From: Mycobacteriales bacterium
Lineage (GTDB): Bacteria > Actinomycetota > Actinomycetes > JAFAQI01
Length of the DNA stretch: 41,949 nucleotides
NCBI GenBank assembly: GCA_035504215.1
Contig: DATJSI010000096.1
Location: 1-41,949 of the forward strand
Direction of reading: 5' to 3'
Part shown: one piece after another, positions 24,699 through 33,848 of the stretch
Layout of the letters: every line of letters starts with the position of its first letter
Numbering within the stretch: the stretch's first letter is position 1
Notes under the pieces: generated by a model
Seen by the model: only the letters and a program-made list of their open reading frames with translations
What the model was told of the DNA's origin: nothing
Databases searched by the model: none
Position numbers and translations under genes: made by a program

Positions 24699-25913
24699 CT
24701 AGAGCGGGTCCCGGCGAATCGGGCACGACATGCACCGCGGGCCGCCGCGGCCACTGCCGAGCTCGCTGCCCCTGATCGGGACCACCTCGATGCCGGCTGC
24801 CTCGAGGCGGGCGTTGGTCTCCACGTTGCGTTCGTAGGCAACCGCCAGCCGCGGACCGATCGCCAGCGTGTTGTTGCCGTCGTCCCACTGCTCGCGTTCC
24901 GCGGTGACGGGGTCGAGCCCGGTGTCGATCACCCGCAGTACATCGATGCCCATCGCGGCTGCCGCGGCATCGAGGAACGGCCGCGGCTCGCTGACCCTCG
25001 GCGGCTCGGCGTCGCGCTTCGTGATGACCAGGGCGGTCAGCGTGTCGGCGACGGCCGGGTACATCACGACCGCGTCCACGTCGACCATCGTCACGACGGT
25101 GTCGAGGTGCATGGTCGCGCGTTCCTGCGCGATCGGTACGACGAGCACGGTGTGGGCCAGCCCGCGGTCGAAGGCCCGGTGCGCGAGGGTCTCGGCGCCG
25201 GCGGCCCGCGTGCGCTGGCCGACTCCGATCGCGAGCACGCCGGGCGCGAGCAGCAGGACGTCACCGCCCTCGAGCCACTCGTCGTGATGGTGGTAGAGCA
25301 GTGGCGTTCCGGCGAACCGAGGATGGTGGCGGTAGATCGCGTCAGTGAGCCAGGTCTCGCGCCGGCGCGCCGACATGCTCGGGCTGGTGACGGCAACCTC
25401 GTCGCCGAGCCACACGGAAGAGTCGCGGGTGAACAGCAGGTTGGGCAGCGGCGGCAGGACGAAGTCGTTCGGCTCCATCAGCCGGCTCACGACCCCGCTG
25501 TCGGCGTGCAGCTCGTCCTTCGTGATCCCGGCGATCAGCAGGTCGGTCAGCTCGGCCGGGGAGAGCCCGGCCAGCCGCGCCGCGAGCTGGCCGCGTAGCT
25601 CGGTGCCGAGCCGCCGGTCCGAGAGCGTCTGCGCGATGACGGAGTCGCGCGCGGCGTCGACCGTCAGCGACTCGCAGAGCAGGTCACGCAGGATGAGAAC
25701 TTCGACGCCGTGCCGGCGCAGGGCCTCGGCGAACTCGTCATGCTCCTGCTGGGCCCGACCCACCCAGGGGATGCCGTCGAAGAGCAGGTCCGCCGAGTTG
25801 CGCGGCGTGAGGCGGGCGAGCTCCGGGCCGGGACGGTGCAGCATGACCGTCCGTAGCCGGCCGACCTCGCTGTTCGCACCCGAGAGCCGGGGCTGGTCGG
25901 ACGCCGCTGCCAC
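24699..25913 (-). CDS. arcA: Arginine deiminase
   Basis: This 404-residue guanidino-modifying enzyme converts L-arginine to citrulline and ammonia. Key motifs are FTRDSS, EGGDV, the MHLDTVV His-x-Asp motif and the C-terminal nucleophile Cys394 in GGPRCMSCP. Length and all catalytic residues match ArcA. No arcB, arcC or arcD gene is in the window, so the complete ATP-yielding pathway is not shown here. The GTG start at 25913 lies six bases after a TAGGCT -10 box (25920-25925, minus strand), suggesting a leaderless mRNA. Confidence 0.93.
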   Translation of the reverse strand: MAAASDQPRLSGANSEVGRLRTVMLHRPGPELARLTPRNSADLLFDGIPWVGRAQQEHDEFAEALRRHGVEVLILRDLLCESLTVDAARDSVIAQTLSDRRLGTELRGQLAARLAGLSPAELTDLLIAGITKDELHADSGVVSRLMEPNDFVLPPLPNLLFTRDSSVWLGDEVAVTSPSMSARRRETWLTDAIYRHHPRFAGTPLLYHHHDEWLEGGDVLLLAPGVLAIGVGQRTRAAGAETLAHRAFDRGLAHTVLVVPIAQERATMHLDTVVTMVDVDAVVMYPAVADTLTALVITKRDAEPPRVSEPRPFLDAAAAAMGIDVLRVIDTGLDPVTAEREQWDDGNNTLAIGPRLAVAYERNVETNARLEAAGIEVVPIRGSELGSGRGGPRCMSCPIRRDPL

Positions 25914-25919
25914 GCCGGA

Positions 25920-25925
25920 AGCCTA
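25920..25925 (-). promoter_or_regulatory. -10 box of a leaderless arcA transcript
   Basis: TAGGCT on the minus strand ends six bases before the arcA GTG. It matches TANNNT and leaves no room for a ribosome site, as in leaderless actinobacterial mRNAs. Confidence 0.45.
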
Positions 25926-25990
25926 GGACGAGCCCGCCTGTCTTGGTGCGCGCGAAGGCGGATTGGTGTCATCCGGTTGAATGTCTGCCC

Positions 25991-26890
25991 ATGACGTTGA
26001 TGCAGGACAAGGTGGCGATCGTGACCGGTGCCGGGCGTGGCATCGGCCGTGGCGAGGCGATCGAGCTGGCTCGCCAGGGCGCCGCGGTGGTCGTCGGTGA
26101 AGTCGACGACGCTGCGGCCAACGAGGTCGTTGAGGAGATCCGGTCCGCGGGTGGGAACGCGGTCGCCGCGATCGGCGACTGCAGCGACGTCGAGGTCGCG
26201 AACTCCGTCGTGCAGCAGGCCATCGACGAGTTCGGGCATCTCGATGCGTTGGTCAACAACGCCGGAATCCTGCGCGATCGCACGCTGGTCAAGATGACGC
26301 CCGACGAGTGGGATGCGGTCATCAAGGTGCACCTTCGCGGCCACTACGCCCCGACTCATGCGGCCTGTGACTACTGGAAGGCGGCCGGTCGGCCCGGTCA
26401 CATCGTGTGCACCGCATCGACCTCGGGTCTGCTCGGCAACTTCGGTCAGGCCAACTACGGGGCCGCCAAGTCCGGCATCGCCGCGTTCTCAACGATCGTT
26501 GCCCAGGAGATGAAGCGGTACGACGTGACCTGCAACGCGATCGCGCCGGCAGCCCGCACGCGCATGACCGAGGGGGCCTATGGCGAGATCGCCCGGGAAG
26601 CGACCGAGTTCGATTTCTGGCACCCCGACAACGTCGCGCCTTTCGTCGCCTTTTTGTGCAGCGCCGAGGCCGCACACATTTCCGGCAAGGTGTTCGGCGT
26701 ACAAGGAGACTCGGTCGAGATCTACCGGCCCTACACGTCGGTCGCCGTGATCACCAACGGCGGGAAGCGTTGGGATCCCAACCAGTTCGTCGACGCGGCA
26801 CAGGCGCTGTTCGACGAGTCCGGTATTACACCATCCGCCGAAAACATGATGGCAAAACTGAGATATTCGATGACCAATCGCGGAAGTTAA
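25991..26890 (+). CDS. Short-chain dehydrogenase/reductase (MFE-2/17beta-HSD4-like)
   Basis: This 299-residue NAD(P)-dependent oxidoreductase has the cofactor motif TGAGRGIG (about residues 12-19), NNAG, the catalytic Ser in CTASTSG and YGAAK (Tyr-x3-Lys). The C-terminal extension GVQGDSVEIYRPYTS is like 3-hydroxyacyl-CoA or 17beta-hydroxysteroid dehydrogenases of the MFE-2 kind in mycobacteria. The ATG at 25991 starts just before the first beta strand; an in-frame start 48 bases upstream would add residues unlike the family. The last 60 bases are less GC-rich than the rest. The exact substrate (acyl-CoA or steroid) is unknown. Confidence 0.85.
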   Translation: MTLMQDKVAIVTGAGRGIGRGEAIELARQGAAVVVGEVDDAAANEVVEEIRSAGGNAVAAIGDCSDVEVANSVVQQAIDEFGHLDALVNNAGILRDRTLVKMTPDEWDAVIKVHLRGHYAPTHAACDYWKAAGRPGHIVCTASTSGLLGNFGQANYGAAKSGIAAFSTIVAQEMKRYDVTCNAIAPAARTRMTEGAYGEIAREATEFDFWHPDNVAPFVAFLCSAEAAHISGKVFGVQGDSVEIYRPYTSVAVITNGGKRWDPNQFVDAAQALFDESGITPSAENMMAKLRYSMTNRGS

Positions 26891-27013
26891 GCCTTTCGCG
26901 CTACCGCAAGTTGCACCAAGCGGCGTAACCGCAACACCCGAATCCGGCCATACTTGATTTACCGGCTGATCGCCCAGTCAGTCGTCGGGGGAGCCACCTC
27001 GTCGCTCATGAGC

Positions 27014-27019
27014 GGGGGA
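27014..27019 (+). promoter_or_regulatory. Ribosome binding site supporting the TTG start of the PAS gene
   Basis: GGGGGA lies eight bases before TTG 27028. It is the only well-placed site and decides the start. The 26891-27027 gap holds no clear terminator after the dehydrogenase. Confidence 0.5.
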
Positions 27020-27027
27020 CCATCGCA

Positions 27028-27531
27028 TTGCCGAGCTTGATCCTGCGTCTGGAGAAACTGGAGCCGGAGCCGGCCACTGAGCCGTCCGCCGTGCTTCGGG
27101 TTCCGGACGTCGGAGAGGCGGGCAACGCTCGCGAACCGGCCGGCGGGCCGACCTCGCTGAGCCGTTGGAGCGCCGCGGTGGCGGCCGCACATGACCCGTG
27201 CTTCGTCCTCGACGCCGATGGTTCCGTCATCAGCATCTCGGTCGCCGGTGTCGAGCTGCTCGGCTGCGGTGACGAGACGGTAATCGGCCGGAGCATCCTC
27301 GACATCGTCAACCTGGTCGACCTCGACACCGGAAGCACCCATCCCGAGTACGCCGCGCGGATCACGCCGCTGATCGTGCTGAGCGCCCCTGGTCTGGCTC
27401 GCAGCCTGGTGCGAGTTCGTCACCAAGACGGCATGGTGGTCACCCTCGATACGTCGAGCGCATCGATCCACGACGCCGCCGGCGCGGTCCTCGGCTCGAT
27501 CACGTTCCTGGCGCGCATCTCCGCCCGCTGA
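27028..27531 (+). CDS. PAS-domain-only protein
   Basis: This 167-residue protein has a PAS fold at about 45-165: WSAAVAAAHDPCFVLDADGSV, ISVAGVELLGCGDETVIGRS, then strands ending in AGAVLGSITFLARIS. The first 40 residues are Pro/Glu-rich and probably disordered. No kinase, GGDEF, helix-turn-helix or membrane segment is present, so any output must act through a partner. Ligand or cofactor cannot be predicted. It resembles actinobacterial PAS proteins near sensor kinases, but no kinase is nearby. The start is TTG 27028 with GGGGGA before it. Confidence 0.75.
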   Translation: MPSLILRLEKLEPEPATEPSAVLRVPDVGEAGNAREPAGGPTSLSRWSAAVAAAHDPCFVLDADGSVISISVAGVELLGCGDETVIGRSILDIVNLVDLDTGSTHPEYAARITPLIVLSAPGLARSLVRVRHQDGMVVTLDTSSASIHDAAGAVLGSITFLARISAR

Positions 27532-27570
27532 CACCCTCGCCGCCGTACCTAACTACCCCGCCCCTTCTTT

Positions 27571-27589
27571 CGTGATCGTCAAGATCACG
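27571..27589. terminator. Perfect hairpin between convergent PAS and GDT1 genes
   Basis: CGTGATC (27571-27577) and GATCACG (27583-27589) are perfect 7-bp arms around GTCAA. It lies in the 89-bp gap between the two stop codons. No U-run flanks it, so it may be a bidirectional factor-independent stop or a dispersed intergenic palindrome. Confidence 0.5.
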
Positions 27590-27620
27590 GAGCTGGTCGG
27601 GCAGTAAGGCGGCGCCGAGG

Positions 27621-28226
27621 TCAGCCGATGCCGGCGGCCTCGAGCGCGGTGAAGACGGCCACGGCCGCGAATGCGGCCGCTGCGAGTCGGCGTACCCACA
27701 CCAGCGGGATCATCCGCAGCAGTGCCTTGCCGCCGGTCACCGCAACGGCGGCGACGAGCACCAGCCCGGCGAAAGCGCCGACGAAGACCGATGCCGGCTG
27801 GTGGTACTTCGCGCTCAACGATGCGGTCAGCAGTTGGGTGAGGTCGCCCCACTCGGCGAGGAACAGCACCAGGAAGCTGGTCGCGATCACCCGCCGCGCG
27901 CTGGGTTCGGGCGGGAGCTCGGCGATCTCCTCCTCGACCTCGTGCTGCTCCTCGCGCGGATCCTTGTTCTCGCGCACCATCAGGACCGCGCCGAGTGCGA
28001 AGATCGCGGCGCTGACGGCGAGCACCGGAGTTCGTGGCAGCAGCGAGACCACACTGCCGGCACCGACCGCGATGGCGGCTTGTACGCCGAAGCCGAGCGC
28101 CGCGCCGATCAGCACCTGACCCCCGCGAAACCGGGTGGCCAGCACCAGCGAGGCGATGAAGGTCTTGTCGGGGAGCTCAGCGGGCACGATCAGCACGAAG
28201 ACCGTCGCGACAACGGCAAGGCTCAT
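27621..28226 (-). CDS. GDT1/TMEM165 (UPF0016) family cation transporter
   Basis: This 201-residue membrane protein has six hydrophobic segments in two homologous halves. Each half carries the family motif: ELPDKT (Glu17, Asp20) and EWGDLT (Glu125, Asp128). A charged central loop (KDPREEQHEVEEEIAE) separates them. UPF0016 proteins such as MneA and yeast Gdt1 move Mn2+ or Ca2+. In the second motif Leu replaces the usual Lys/Arg. It follows larC by 15 bases on the same strand, so co-transcription with larBC is likely. A role in metal supply or removal is inference. Confidence 0.88.
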   Translation of the reverse strand: MSLAVVATVFVLIVPAELPDKTFIASLVLATRFRGGQVLIGAALGFGVQAAIAVGAGSVVSLLPRTPVLAVSAAIFALGAVLMVRENKDPREEQHEVEEEIAELPPEPSARRVIATSFLVLFLAEWGDLTQLLTASLSAKYHQPASVFVGAFAGLVLVAAVAVTGGKALLRMIPLVWVRRLAAAAFAAVAVFTALEAAGIG

Positions 28227-28245
28227 CGGTCAGCTCATCGGTCAG
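28222..28245. repeat. 12-bp perfect tandem duplication across the larC stop and GDT1 start
   Basis: CTCATCGGTCAG occurs twice head to tail (28222-28233, 28234-28245). One copy holds the GDT1 start codon and the other the larC stop, so the duplication created the present spacer between them. Confidence 0.85.
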
Positions 28246-29441
28246 CCGTCGAGCGACTGCCGGGCAAGCGCGGCCGCCTCGGCGAGGACATCCTTGGCCG
28301 GGCGCTGCAGCGCCGTGGCGGCAGCAGTCACGTCGTCGAACTCCGGCGAGAGGTTGACGCGGCGCCCGCCGTCGTGGGCGAGCTTGACCCTCACCGGCCG
28401 GCCGCCGACGTCGACCGTGATCCAGGTGCGCTCGAGCGCGCGTTTGTCCACGGGCGAGGAACGGAGGCCGATCGTCGAGGTCTCGCGCAGCAGCACGGCA
28501 CCGATGGCGGCTTCGGTCTCCGTGGCCACCAGCGCGCTGACGGTGTGGGCGGGCCGGCCCTTCTTCATGAGGATGGGAGTGAGCCAGGCATCGGCGGCGC
28601 CCGCAGCTAGCAGGTGCTCGAGCACCAACGGCCAGACCCGCGGGTCGAGGTCGTCGACGTTGGCCTCGACCACCCGCCAGCCGGTCCGATCCGGATCAGC
28701 ACTCGATGCTGCGGTGCCGACAACGAACCGCAGCACGTTCGCGCGGTCGGGCAGATCGCGGCCGCCTGCGCCGGTGCCGATTCCCTCGACGGACATGAGC
28801 GGCATCGGACCGTGCGCCGTGGCCCACTCGGTGAGCATCGCGACCCCCGTCGGCGTTGCGAGCTCGGCAGCGACCGGCCCGCCGTACGACGCAATGCCGC
28901 TGCCTTCGAGCAACGCGAGGACGGCCGGCACCGGCACCGGCAACGTCCCGTGTTCGGTCTGCACGGTGCCTCCACCGAGCGCTACGGGACTGCTGACGAT
29001 GGCGTCGAGCCCGAGCGCATGCAGGCCGAGGCAACCGGCGAGCACATCGACGACGGAGTCGACCGCGCCGACCTCGTGGAAGTGCACCGATCCGGGGTCG
29101 ATGCCGTGGACCGCACCTTCGGCCGCGGCCAGCCGTCGGAAGACGGCGATTGCGCGCTCACGAGCCGGCGCCGGCATCGCCGCGCGGCCGGCGATCGCGA
29201 GGACGTCGTCCAGGCCACGAACGGGCTGCTCTGCGGCGGCGGTCACGGCAATCGCGGTGGCGGCGATCCCGTGACGAGTCGTGGCGGATGGGGTGAACTG
29301 CACGCCGATGTCGGTGAGCGACTCGACCAATGGCGCGAGCCGCTCCAGGGCCCCGAGCTCGTACAGCGCGCCGAGCAGCATGTCGCCGCTGATGCCGCTC
29401 GCGCAGTCCAACCACCCGACGCGGGGTATCGGTTCACCCAT
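28242..29441 (-). CDS. larC: Nickel pincer cofactor biosynthesis protein LarC
   Basis: LarC is the CTP-dependent nickel insertase that completes the nickel-pincer nucleotide used by lactate racemase and related LarA enzymes. This 399-residue protein has the family hallmarks: an N-terminal GWLDCASGISGDMLLGAL, the His-rich VHFHEVGAVDSVVDV, and EANVDDLDPRVWP in the C-terminal half. It is one continuous reading frame; in Lactobacillus plantarum larC needs a frameshift to join two parts. It overlaps larB by 8 bases. Neither larE nor larA is in the window. Confidence 0.92.
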   Translation of the reverse strand: MGEPIPRVGWLDCASGISGDMLLGALYELGALERLAPLVESLTDIGVQFTPSATTRHGIAATAIAVTAAAEQPVRGLDDVLAIAGRAAMPAPARERAIAVFRRLAAAEGAVHGIDPGSVHFHEVGAVDSVVDVLAGCLGLHALGLDAIVSSPVALGGGTVQTEHGTLPVPVPAVLALLEGSGIASYGGPVAAELATPTGVAMLTEWATAHGPMPLMSVEGIGTGAGGRDLPDRANVLRFVVGTAASSADPDRTGWRVVEANVDDLDPRVWPLVLEHLLAAGAADAWLTPILMKKGRPAHTVSALVATETEAAIGAVLLRETSTIGLRSSPVDKRALERTWITVDVGGRPVRVKLAHDGGRRVNLSPEFDDVTAAATALQRPAKDVLAEAAALARQSLDG

Positions 29442-30210
29442 CGGTGCTCGCCGCCGCCCGCCTGGCGACCCGGGCGGCGAAGACGCCTGCGCCGAAGCCG
29501 TTGTCGATGTTCACCACCGTGACCCCCGGAGCGCAGGAGTTGAGCATCGCGAGCAGTGCGGCGAGCCCGCCGAACGACGCGCCGTACCCCACGCTGGTGG
29601 GCACCGCGACCAGCGGGGTGCCGACCAGGCCGCCGACCACGCTCGGCAGTGCGCCCTCCATTCCTGCCACGACGACGAGGCAGTCCGCGCCGGCCAGCGT
29701 CTCGCGCTCCGCGAGCAGCCGATGCAGGCCGGCGACTCCCACGTCGCAGACCCGCCGGACACCCGCCCCGAACGCGCGGGCGACAAAGCCTGCTTCTGCC
29801 GCGACCGGCTCGTCGCTCGTCCCGGCGGAGACCACGACGACGTCGCCGCGAGGCTCCGGTGGTGCACCGACCAGCACGCAGCCAGCATCCGGATCGACCG
29901 TGGCGTCGGGAAAAGCCTCGCGAGCCCGGCTGAGCATGCTCGTGGTGAGCCGGGTGGCGAGCGCCGGGCGCTCGCCCGGGGCGGCAGCCAGCGCGGCCAG
30001 CAGGGCGATGACCTGATCGTCGGTCTTGCCGGCGGCGTAGATCACCTCGGGGTCGCCGGTCCGCAGCCCTCGGTGGTGGTCGAGCTTGGCGAACCCGAGA
30101 TCGGTGAAGCCCGACAGCGGTGCCGCGGTCAGTGCGCGGGACGCGTCGGCGACCGTCGTCGTACCGGCTGCCACGTCCTCGAGCAGCCGCCGCACCTCCT
30201 CGGCGTCCAC
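29434..30210 (-). CDS. larB: Nickel pincer cofactor biosynthesis protein LarB
   Basis: LarB carboxylates and hydrolyses nicotinic acid adenine dinucleotide in the first step of nickel-pincer cofactor synthesis. This 258-residue protein has the PurE-like core: VVVVSAGTSDEPVAAEA, VVVAGMEGALPSVVGGL and SCAPGVTVVNIDNGFGAG. The GTG at 30210 (DAEEVRRLLEDVAAG follows) is chosen over a codon 48 bases upstream because a TAGGGT -10 box (30218-30223) ends seven bases before it. That implies a leaderless mRNA. Confidence 0.92.
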   Translation of the reverse strand: MDAEEVRRLLEDVAAGTTTVADASRALTAAPLSGFTDLGFAKLDHHRGLRTGDPEVIYAAGKTDDQVIALLAALAAAPGERPALATRLTTSMLSRAREAFPDATVDPDAGCVLVGAPPEPRGDVVVVSAGTSDEPVAAEAGFVARAFGAGVRRVCDVGVAGLHRLLAERETLAGADCLVVVAGMEGALPSVVGGLVGTPLVAVPTSVGYGASFGGLAALLAMLNSCAPGVTVVNIDNGFGAGVFAARVARRAAASTDG

Positions 30211-30217
30211 CAGAGCG

Positions 30218-30223
30218 ACCCTA
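30218..30223 (-). promoter_or_regulatory. -10 box of a leaderless larB transcript
   Basis: TAGGGT on the minus strand, seven bases before the larB GTG, matches TANNNT. Confidence 0.5.
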
Positions 30224-30292
30224 ATCGGATCGGAGCCGGGTCGGTGGCCTGGCCTCACCGCGGACTCAGATCGGCCGCACAGGGTCAGGCAT

Positions 30293-30298
30293 TAGGCT
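30293..30298 (+). promoter_or_regulatory. -10 box of the DUF4446-pheA transcript
   Basis: TAGGCT ends eight bases before GTG 30307; no ribosome site is visible. It is the same hexamer as in front of arcA, and divergent from the larB promoter within a 96-bp gap. Confidence 0.45.
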
Positions 30299-30306
30299 TC
30301 GCTGCT

Positions 30307-30807
30307 GTGCTGCCCCTGCATCGCCCGCTGCTCGACGAGATCACGCTAGGAGCATCAGGGGTCGCGATCGTCGGCTTGATCACCGGTTTCGTGGCGAACC
30401 TGCGGGTCAGGCGGCTGCGCCGCTCGCTGGACGTGCTCAATGGCCCGGAAGGACCCGAAGGCGTTCTCGACGCGGTCAATCGCGGCGCTGCAGAGACCCA
30501 CGCGCTGCGACTCGAGCTGGCCCGAGCCAAGAGCGATCTCGATGTCGCGCGCAGCCAGCTTGCGGACGCGCTTCGCCACGTTGCGGTCGTGCGTTACGAC
30601 GCCTTCGGCGACATGGGTGGCCGGATGTCGTTCACTGCGGCGCTGCTCGATGACTCCGGGGACGGTCTGGTGATCACCTCGATCAACGGGCGCACCGAGG
30701 CCCGTGCCTATGCGAAAGGTGTGAAGGAAGGCCAGAGTGACCAGACGCTCTCGCCCGAGGAAACTCAGGCGATCGCGCTCGCGCTCGGCCGCAAGGTCAG
30801 GGCCTGA
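30307..30807 (+). CDS. DUF4446 family membrane-anchored protein
   Basis: This 166-residue protein has one N-terminal membrane helix (about 13-33), a basic and coiled-coil region (about 34-95) and the conserved DUF4446 core VVRYDAFGDMGGRMSF, then a segment around LLDDSGDGLVITSINGR. Function is unknown. DUF4446 genes often stand next to pheA and serS in actinobacteria, as here, with a 5-base gap to pheA. The frame is open upstream but that sequence overlaps larB antisense and is not real. Confidence 0.82.
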   Translation: MLPLHRPLLDEITLGASGVAIVGLITGFVANLRVRRLRRSLDVLNGPEGPEGVLDAVNRGAAETHALRLELARAKSDLDVARSQLADALRHVAVVRYDAFGDMGGRMSFTAALLDDSGDGLVITSINGRTEARAYAKGVKEGQSDQTLSPEETQAIALALGRKVRA

Positions 30808-30812
30808 CCCTC

Positions 30813-31742
30813 ATGGGTACGCGGGGGGCGCGCTATGCCTATCTCGGGCCGGAAGGCACCTTCTCGGAAGCCGCACTACGTTCGTTGCCTGATGCCACCG
30901 ACGTCGAGCCGGTTGCGTGCGTCTCGGTGGCCGATGCGCTGGATGCGGTCCGCCGTAAAGAGGTAGTCGGCGCGCTGGTTCCGTTGGAGAACTCGGTCGA
31001 GGGCTCGGTCGCCGAGACCCTCGATGAGCTCGCCTCCGGCGCGCCGCTGCGGATCGTCCGTGAGGTCCAGCTCACCGTTTCGTTCGCGTTGATGGTTCGA
31101 CCCGGCACACGGGTGACCGACATCACGACCGTGACGACGATCCCGCACGCGGAGGCACAGGTTCGTGGATGGCTGCGCCGCGAGCTGCCGGCCGCCCGGT
31201 TCATCGCCGCGTCGAGCACTGCGGACGGCGCGCGAGCGGTGGCGGCCGGCGAAGCCGATGCGGCCGTCGCTGCACCGATCGCGGCCGCGCACTACGGCCT
31301 CGAGATCGTTGCCGACGACATCGCGGACACGCCAGGCGCAGTGACCAGGTTCGTCCTCGTCGAGGCGCCGGGCCGGCTACCGGACCCGACCGGAGCGGAT
31401 CGGACCAGCCTGGTCGCCTTCATCGCAGACGACCATCCGGGCGCGCTGCTCGAGGTGCTCACCGAACTCGCGGTGCGCGGGGTCAACCTCACCCGGATCG
31501 AGTCGCGGCCAACCGGGGTCGGGCTGGGCCGCTACTGCTTCTCGATGGATGCCGAGGGACACGTCAGCCAGGCGCGGGTCGCCGAAGCGCTGGCCGCGCT
31601 TCGCCGGTTGTGCGCGGACGTCCGGTTCCTGGGCTCGTACCCGAGCGCGGATGGCAACCGCCCGACCGAGCGCCGCGGCACCGCCGACACCGACTTTGCC
31701 GAGGCCGCCGCGTGGGTGGCCGAACTTCGTCAGGGTCCCTGA
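30813..31742 (+). CDS. pheA: Prephenate dehydratase
   Basis: This enzyme converts prephenate to phenylpyruvate in phenylalanine synthesis. The 309-residue chain has the catalytic domain (6-182) with GPEGTFSE (12-19), [10 protein letters not shown] and the TRF motif (178-180), and an ACT regulatory domain (about 198-275) with [19 protein letters not shown] and ESRPTG for phenylalanine feedback. There is no chorismate mutase domain, the usual monofunctional actinobacterial form. It lies between DUF4446 and serS, the common order in this phylum. Confidence 0.95.
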   Translation: MGTRGARYAYLGPEGTFSEAALRSLPDATDVEPVACVSVADALDAVRRKEVVGALVPLENSVEGSVAETLDELASGAPLRIVREVQLTVSFALMVRPGTRVTDITTVTTIPHAEAQVRGWLRRELPAARFIAASSTADGARAVAAGEADAAVAAPIAAAHYGLEIVADDIADTPGAVTRFVLVEAPGRLPDPTGADRTSLVAFIADDHPGALLEVLTELAVRGVNLTRIESRPTGVGLGRYCFSMDAEGHVSQARVAEALAALRRLCADVRFLGSYPSADGNRPTERRGTADTDFAEAAAWVAELRQGP

Positions 31743-31773
31743 TCCGGCCGTCCCGCGGATCTGCTCGGCCGAC

Positions 31774-31779
31774 TAACCT
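31774..31779 (+). promoter_or_regulatory. -10 box of a leaderless serS transcript
   Basis: TAACCT, seven bases before the serS GTG, matches TANNNT; no ribosome site is present in the 44-base gap after pheA. Confidence 0.5.
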
Positions 31780-31786
31780 GCTCTGC

Positions 31787-33049
31787 GTGATCGATCTGCG
31801 GGAGCTGCGCGAGGCGCCGGACCGCTACCGCAGGAGCCAGCAGTCGCGGGGCGAGCAGCCGGCCGTTGTCGATCGCCTGCTCGAGGCGGACGAGCAGCGT
31901 CGCGCCGCGGTGACCCGCGCCGACGCCCTCCGCGCCGACGCGAACCAGGCGAGCAAGGCCATCCAGTCGGCGAGCGCCGAGGACCGGCCGGCGATGATCG
32001 AGCGTGCCAAGCAGCTGAAGGACGAGGTCAAGACCGCGGAGGCCGAACAGAGCGCAGCCGACGAGACGCTACGCGCGGCGGCGTACCTGGTCTCGAACCT
32101 CGTGGAGGACGACGCACCGGTCGGCGGCGAGGACGACTCCGTGGTCATCGAGACCGTCGGTGCGGTGCCGGACTATGACTTCGAGGTCCGCGACCACGTC
32201 GAGCTCGGCGCGATCCTCGGCGCGATCGACCTCGAACGCGGCGCGAAGGTAAGCGGCGCGCGCTTCTACTTCCTGACCGGCGTCGGCGCGTTGCTCGAGC
32301 TGGCCCTGGTCAACCTCGCGATGGAGCAGGCGACTGCCACGGGTTTCATTCCCGTGATCGCTCCCGCGCTGGTGCGGCCGGAGGCGATGGAGGGCACCGG
32401 TTATCTCGGCGCGCATGAGCCGGAGGTCTACCGGCTGCGCGACGACGACCTCTACCTGGTGGGGACCAGTGAGGTCGCACTCGCCGGAATGCACTCCGAC
32501 GAGGTGCTCGACCCGGCAGTGCTTCCCCGCCGGTACGCCGGGTTCTCCTCGTGCTTCCGTCGCGAGGCGGGCTCCTACGGCCAGGACACCAAGGGCATCA
32601 TCCGGGTGCACTGGTTCGACAAGGTGGAGATGTTCTCCTTCGTCCGGCCCGAAGACGCGCGCGACGAGCACCTTCGGTTGCTGGCCTGGGAGAAGGAGTT
32701 CCTCGCCAAACTGGAACTGCCGTTCCGCGTCGTCGACATCGCGACCGCCGATCTCGGTGCAAGCGCGGCGCGCAAGTTCGACTGCGAGGCGTGGTTCCCG
32801 TCGCAGAGTCGGTACCGCGAGCTGACGTCGACCTCGAACTGCACGACCTTCCAGGCCCGCCGGCTGGCGATTCGTTACCGCGACGAGGACGGTCCGACGC
32901 CGGTGGCCACCCTCAACGGCACGTTGTGCGCGATCGCCCGCACCATCGCCTGCCTGCTCGAGGTACACCAGCAAGCAGACGGTTCCGTGCGCGTACCCCT
33001 GGCGCTCCGGCCCTACCTCGGCGGTCGCGAGATCTTCGAGCCGGTATGA
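31787..33049 (+). CDS. serS: Seryl-tRNA synthetase
   Basis: This 420-residue class II synthetase charges tRNA-Ser (and tRNA-Sec where present). The N-terminal coiled-coil arm that grips the long variable loop spans about 25-105. The core holds the TSE loop (GTSE 226-229), motif 2 around [17 protein letters not shown] (257-273) and motif 3 [17 protein letters not shown] (376-392). GTG 31787 gives the family-typical start [17 protein letters not shown]. Its TGA overlaps the HAD gene ATG. Confidence 0.96.
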   Translation: MIDLRELREAPDRYRRSQQSRGEQPAVVDRLLEADEQRRAAVTRADALRADANQASKAIQSASAEDRPAMIERAKQLKDEVKTAEAEQSAADETLRAAAYLVSNLVEDDAPVGGEDDSVVIETVGAVPDYDFEVRDHVELGAILGAIDLERGAKVSGARFYFLTGVGALLELALVNLAMEQATATGFIPVIAPALVRPEAMEGTGYLGAHEPEVYRLRDDDLYLVGTSEVALAGMHSDEVLDPAVLPRRYAGFSSCFRREAGSYGQDTKGIIRVHWFDKVEMFSFVRPEDARDEHLRLLAWEKEFLAKLELPFRVVDIATADLGASAARKFDCEAWFPSQSRYRELTSTSNCTTFQARRLAIRYRDEDGPTPVATLNGTLCAIARTIACLLEVHQQADGSVRVPLALRPYLGGREIFEPV

Positions 33050-33840
33050 CGCCTTCGGTCGTCGTGACCGATCTCGACGGAACGCTCGTGCACCGTGACG
33101 GCACCATCTCGGATCGGACCCGCGCTGCGCTTGGCCGAGCGAGTGCCGCAGGAGCCTTGGTGGTCATCGCGACCGGCCGCCCCCCGCGGTGGCTTCCTGA
33201 CCTCGCGGAGGCGGCCGGACATCGCGGGTTGGCGATCTGTGCGAACGGTGCGCAAGTCTTCGACCTTGCCACCGAAGAGGTGATCCGGTCCCGCCCGTTG
33301 TCGCCGGAGGTCGTCCGGCAGCTGGCCGCGGACCTGCGGGTCGCCGTACCCGGTATCGAGTTCGGCCTCGAGCTGGTGGACGGCGGGTTCGCCCACGAGC
33401 CGGGCTACCGGCCGCGCTGGACGCCGAAGCCCGGAGCGCGGATCGGCCCGGTCGAGGAGCTGCTCGACCAGCCGGTCTCGAAGCTGCTCGGCCGGCGCGA
33501 GGACCTGACCTCGGACGAGTTGCTGGCCATCGCGCGGAGTGGTCTCGACGGCTCGATCGCCACCTTCACGCACTCCTCGATCGACGGATTGTTGGAGATC
33601 AGCGCGCTCGGTGTCACGAAGGCCAGCACGCTTGAGGCGCTCGTGCGCGAGCGCGGACTGGGGCCGCACGACGTGATCGCGTTCGGCGACATGCCGAACG
33701 ACGTGGAGATGCTGCGCTGGGCAGGGCACGGTGTCGCGGTGGCGAACGCGCACCCGGAGGTCCTCGCCGTTGCGGACCAGGTCACGTCGAGCAACGACGA
33801 CGACGGCGTGGCAGCCGTCCTCGAGCGGTTGTTCCCGTGA
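33046..33840 (+). CDS. Cof-type HAD-superfamily phosphatase
   Basis: This 264-residue enzyme has the nucleophile motif TDLDGTL (residues about 8-14), motif II in VVIATGR, and the C-terminal motif [12 protein letters not shown] with the metal-binding Asp pair. The large cap between about 85 and 190 is of the IIB (Cof) type. Members dephosphorylate sugar phosphates or cofactors; the substrate here is unknown. ATG 33046 overlaps the serS stop (ATGA). It closes the pheA-serS group. Confidence 0.88.
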   Translation: MTPSVVVTDLDGTLVHRDGTISDRTRAALGRASAAGALVVIATGRPPRWLPDLAEAAGHRGLAICANGAQVFDLATEEVIRSRPLSPEVVRQLAADLRVAVPGIEFGLELVDGGFAHEPGYRPRWTPKPGARIGPVEELLDQPVSKLLGRREDLTSDELLAIARSGLDGSIATFTHSSIDGLLEISALGVTKASTLEALVRERGLGPHDVIAFGDMPNDVEMLRWAGHGVAVANAHPEVLAVADQVTSSNDDDGVAAVLERLFP

Positions 33841-33848
33841 GTGCGCGT

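Noticed and set aside
27008-27040. Ten-codon leader peptide (MSGGPSHCRA) overlapping the PAS start
   Set aside because: No attenuator structure or codon bias; it is too short to support.
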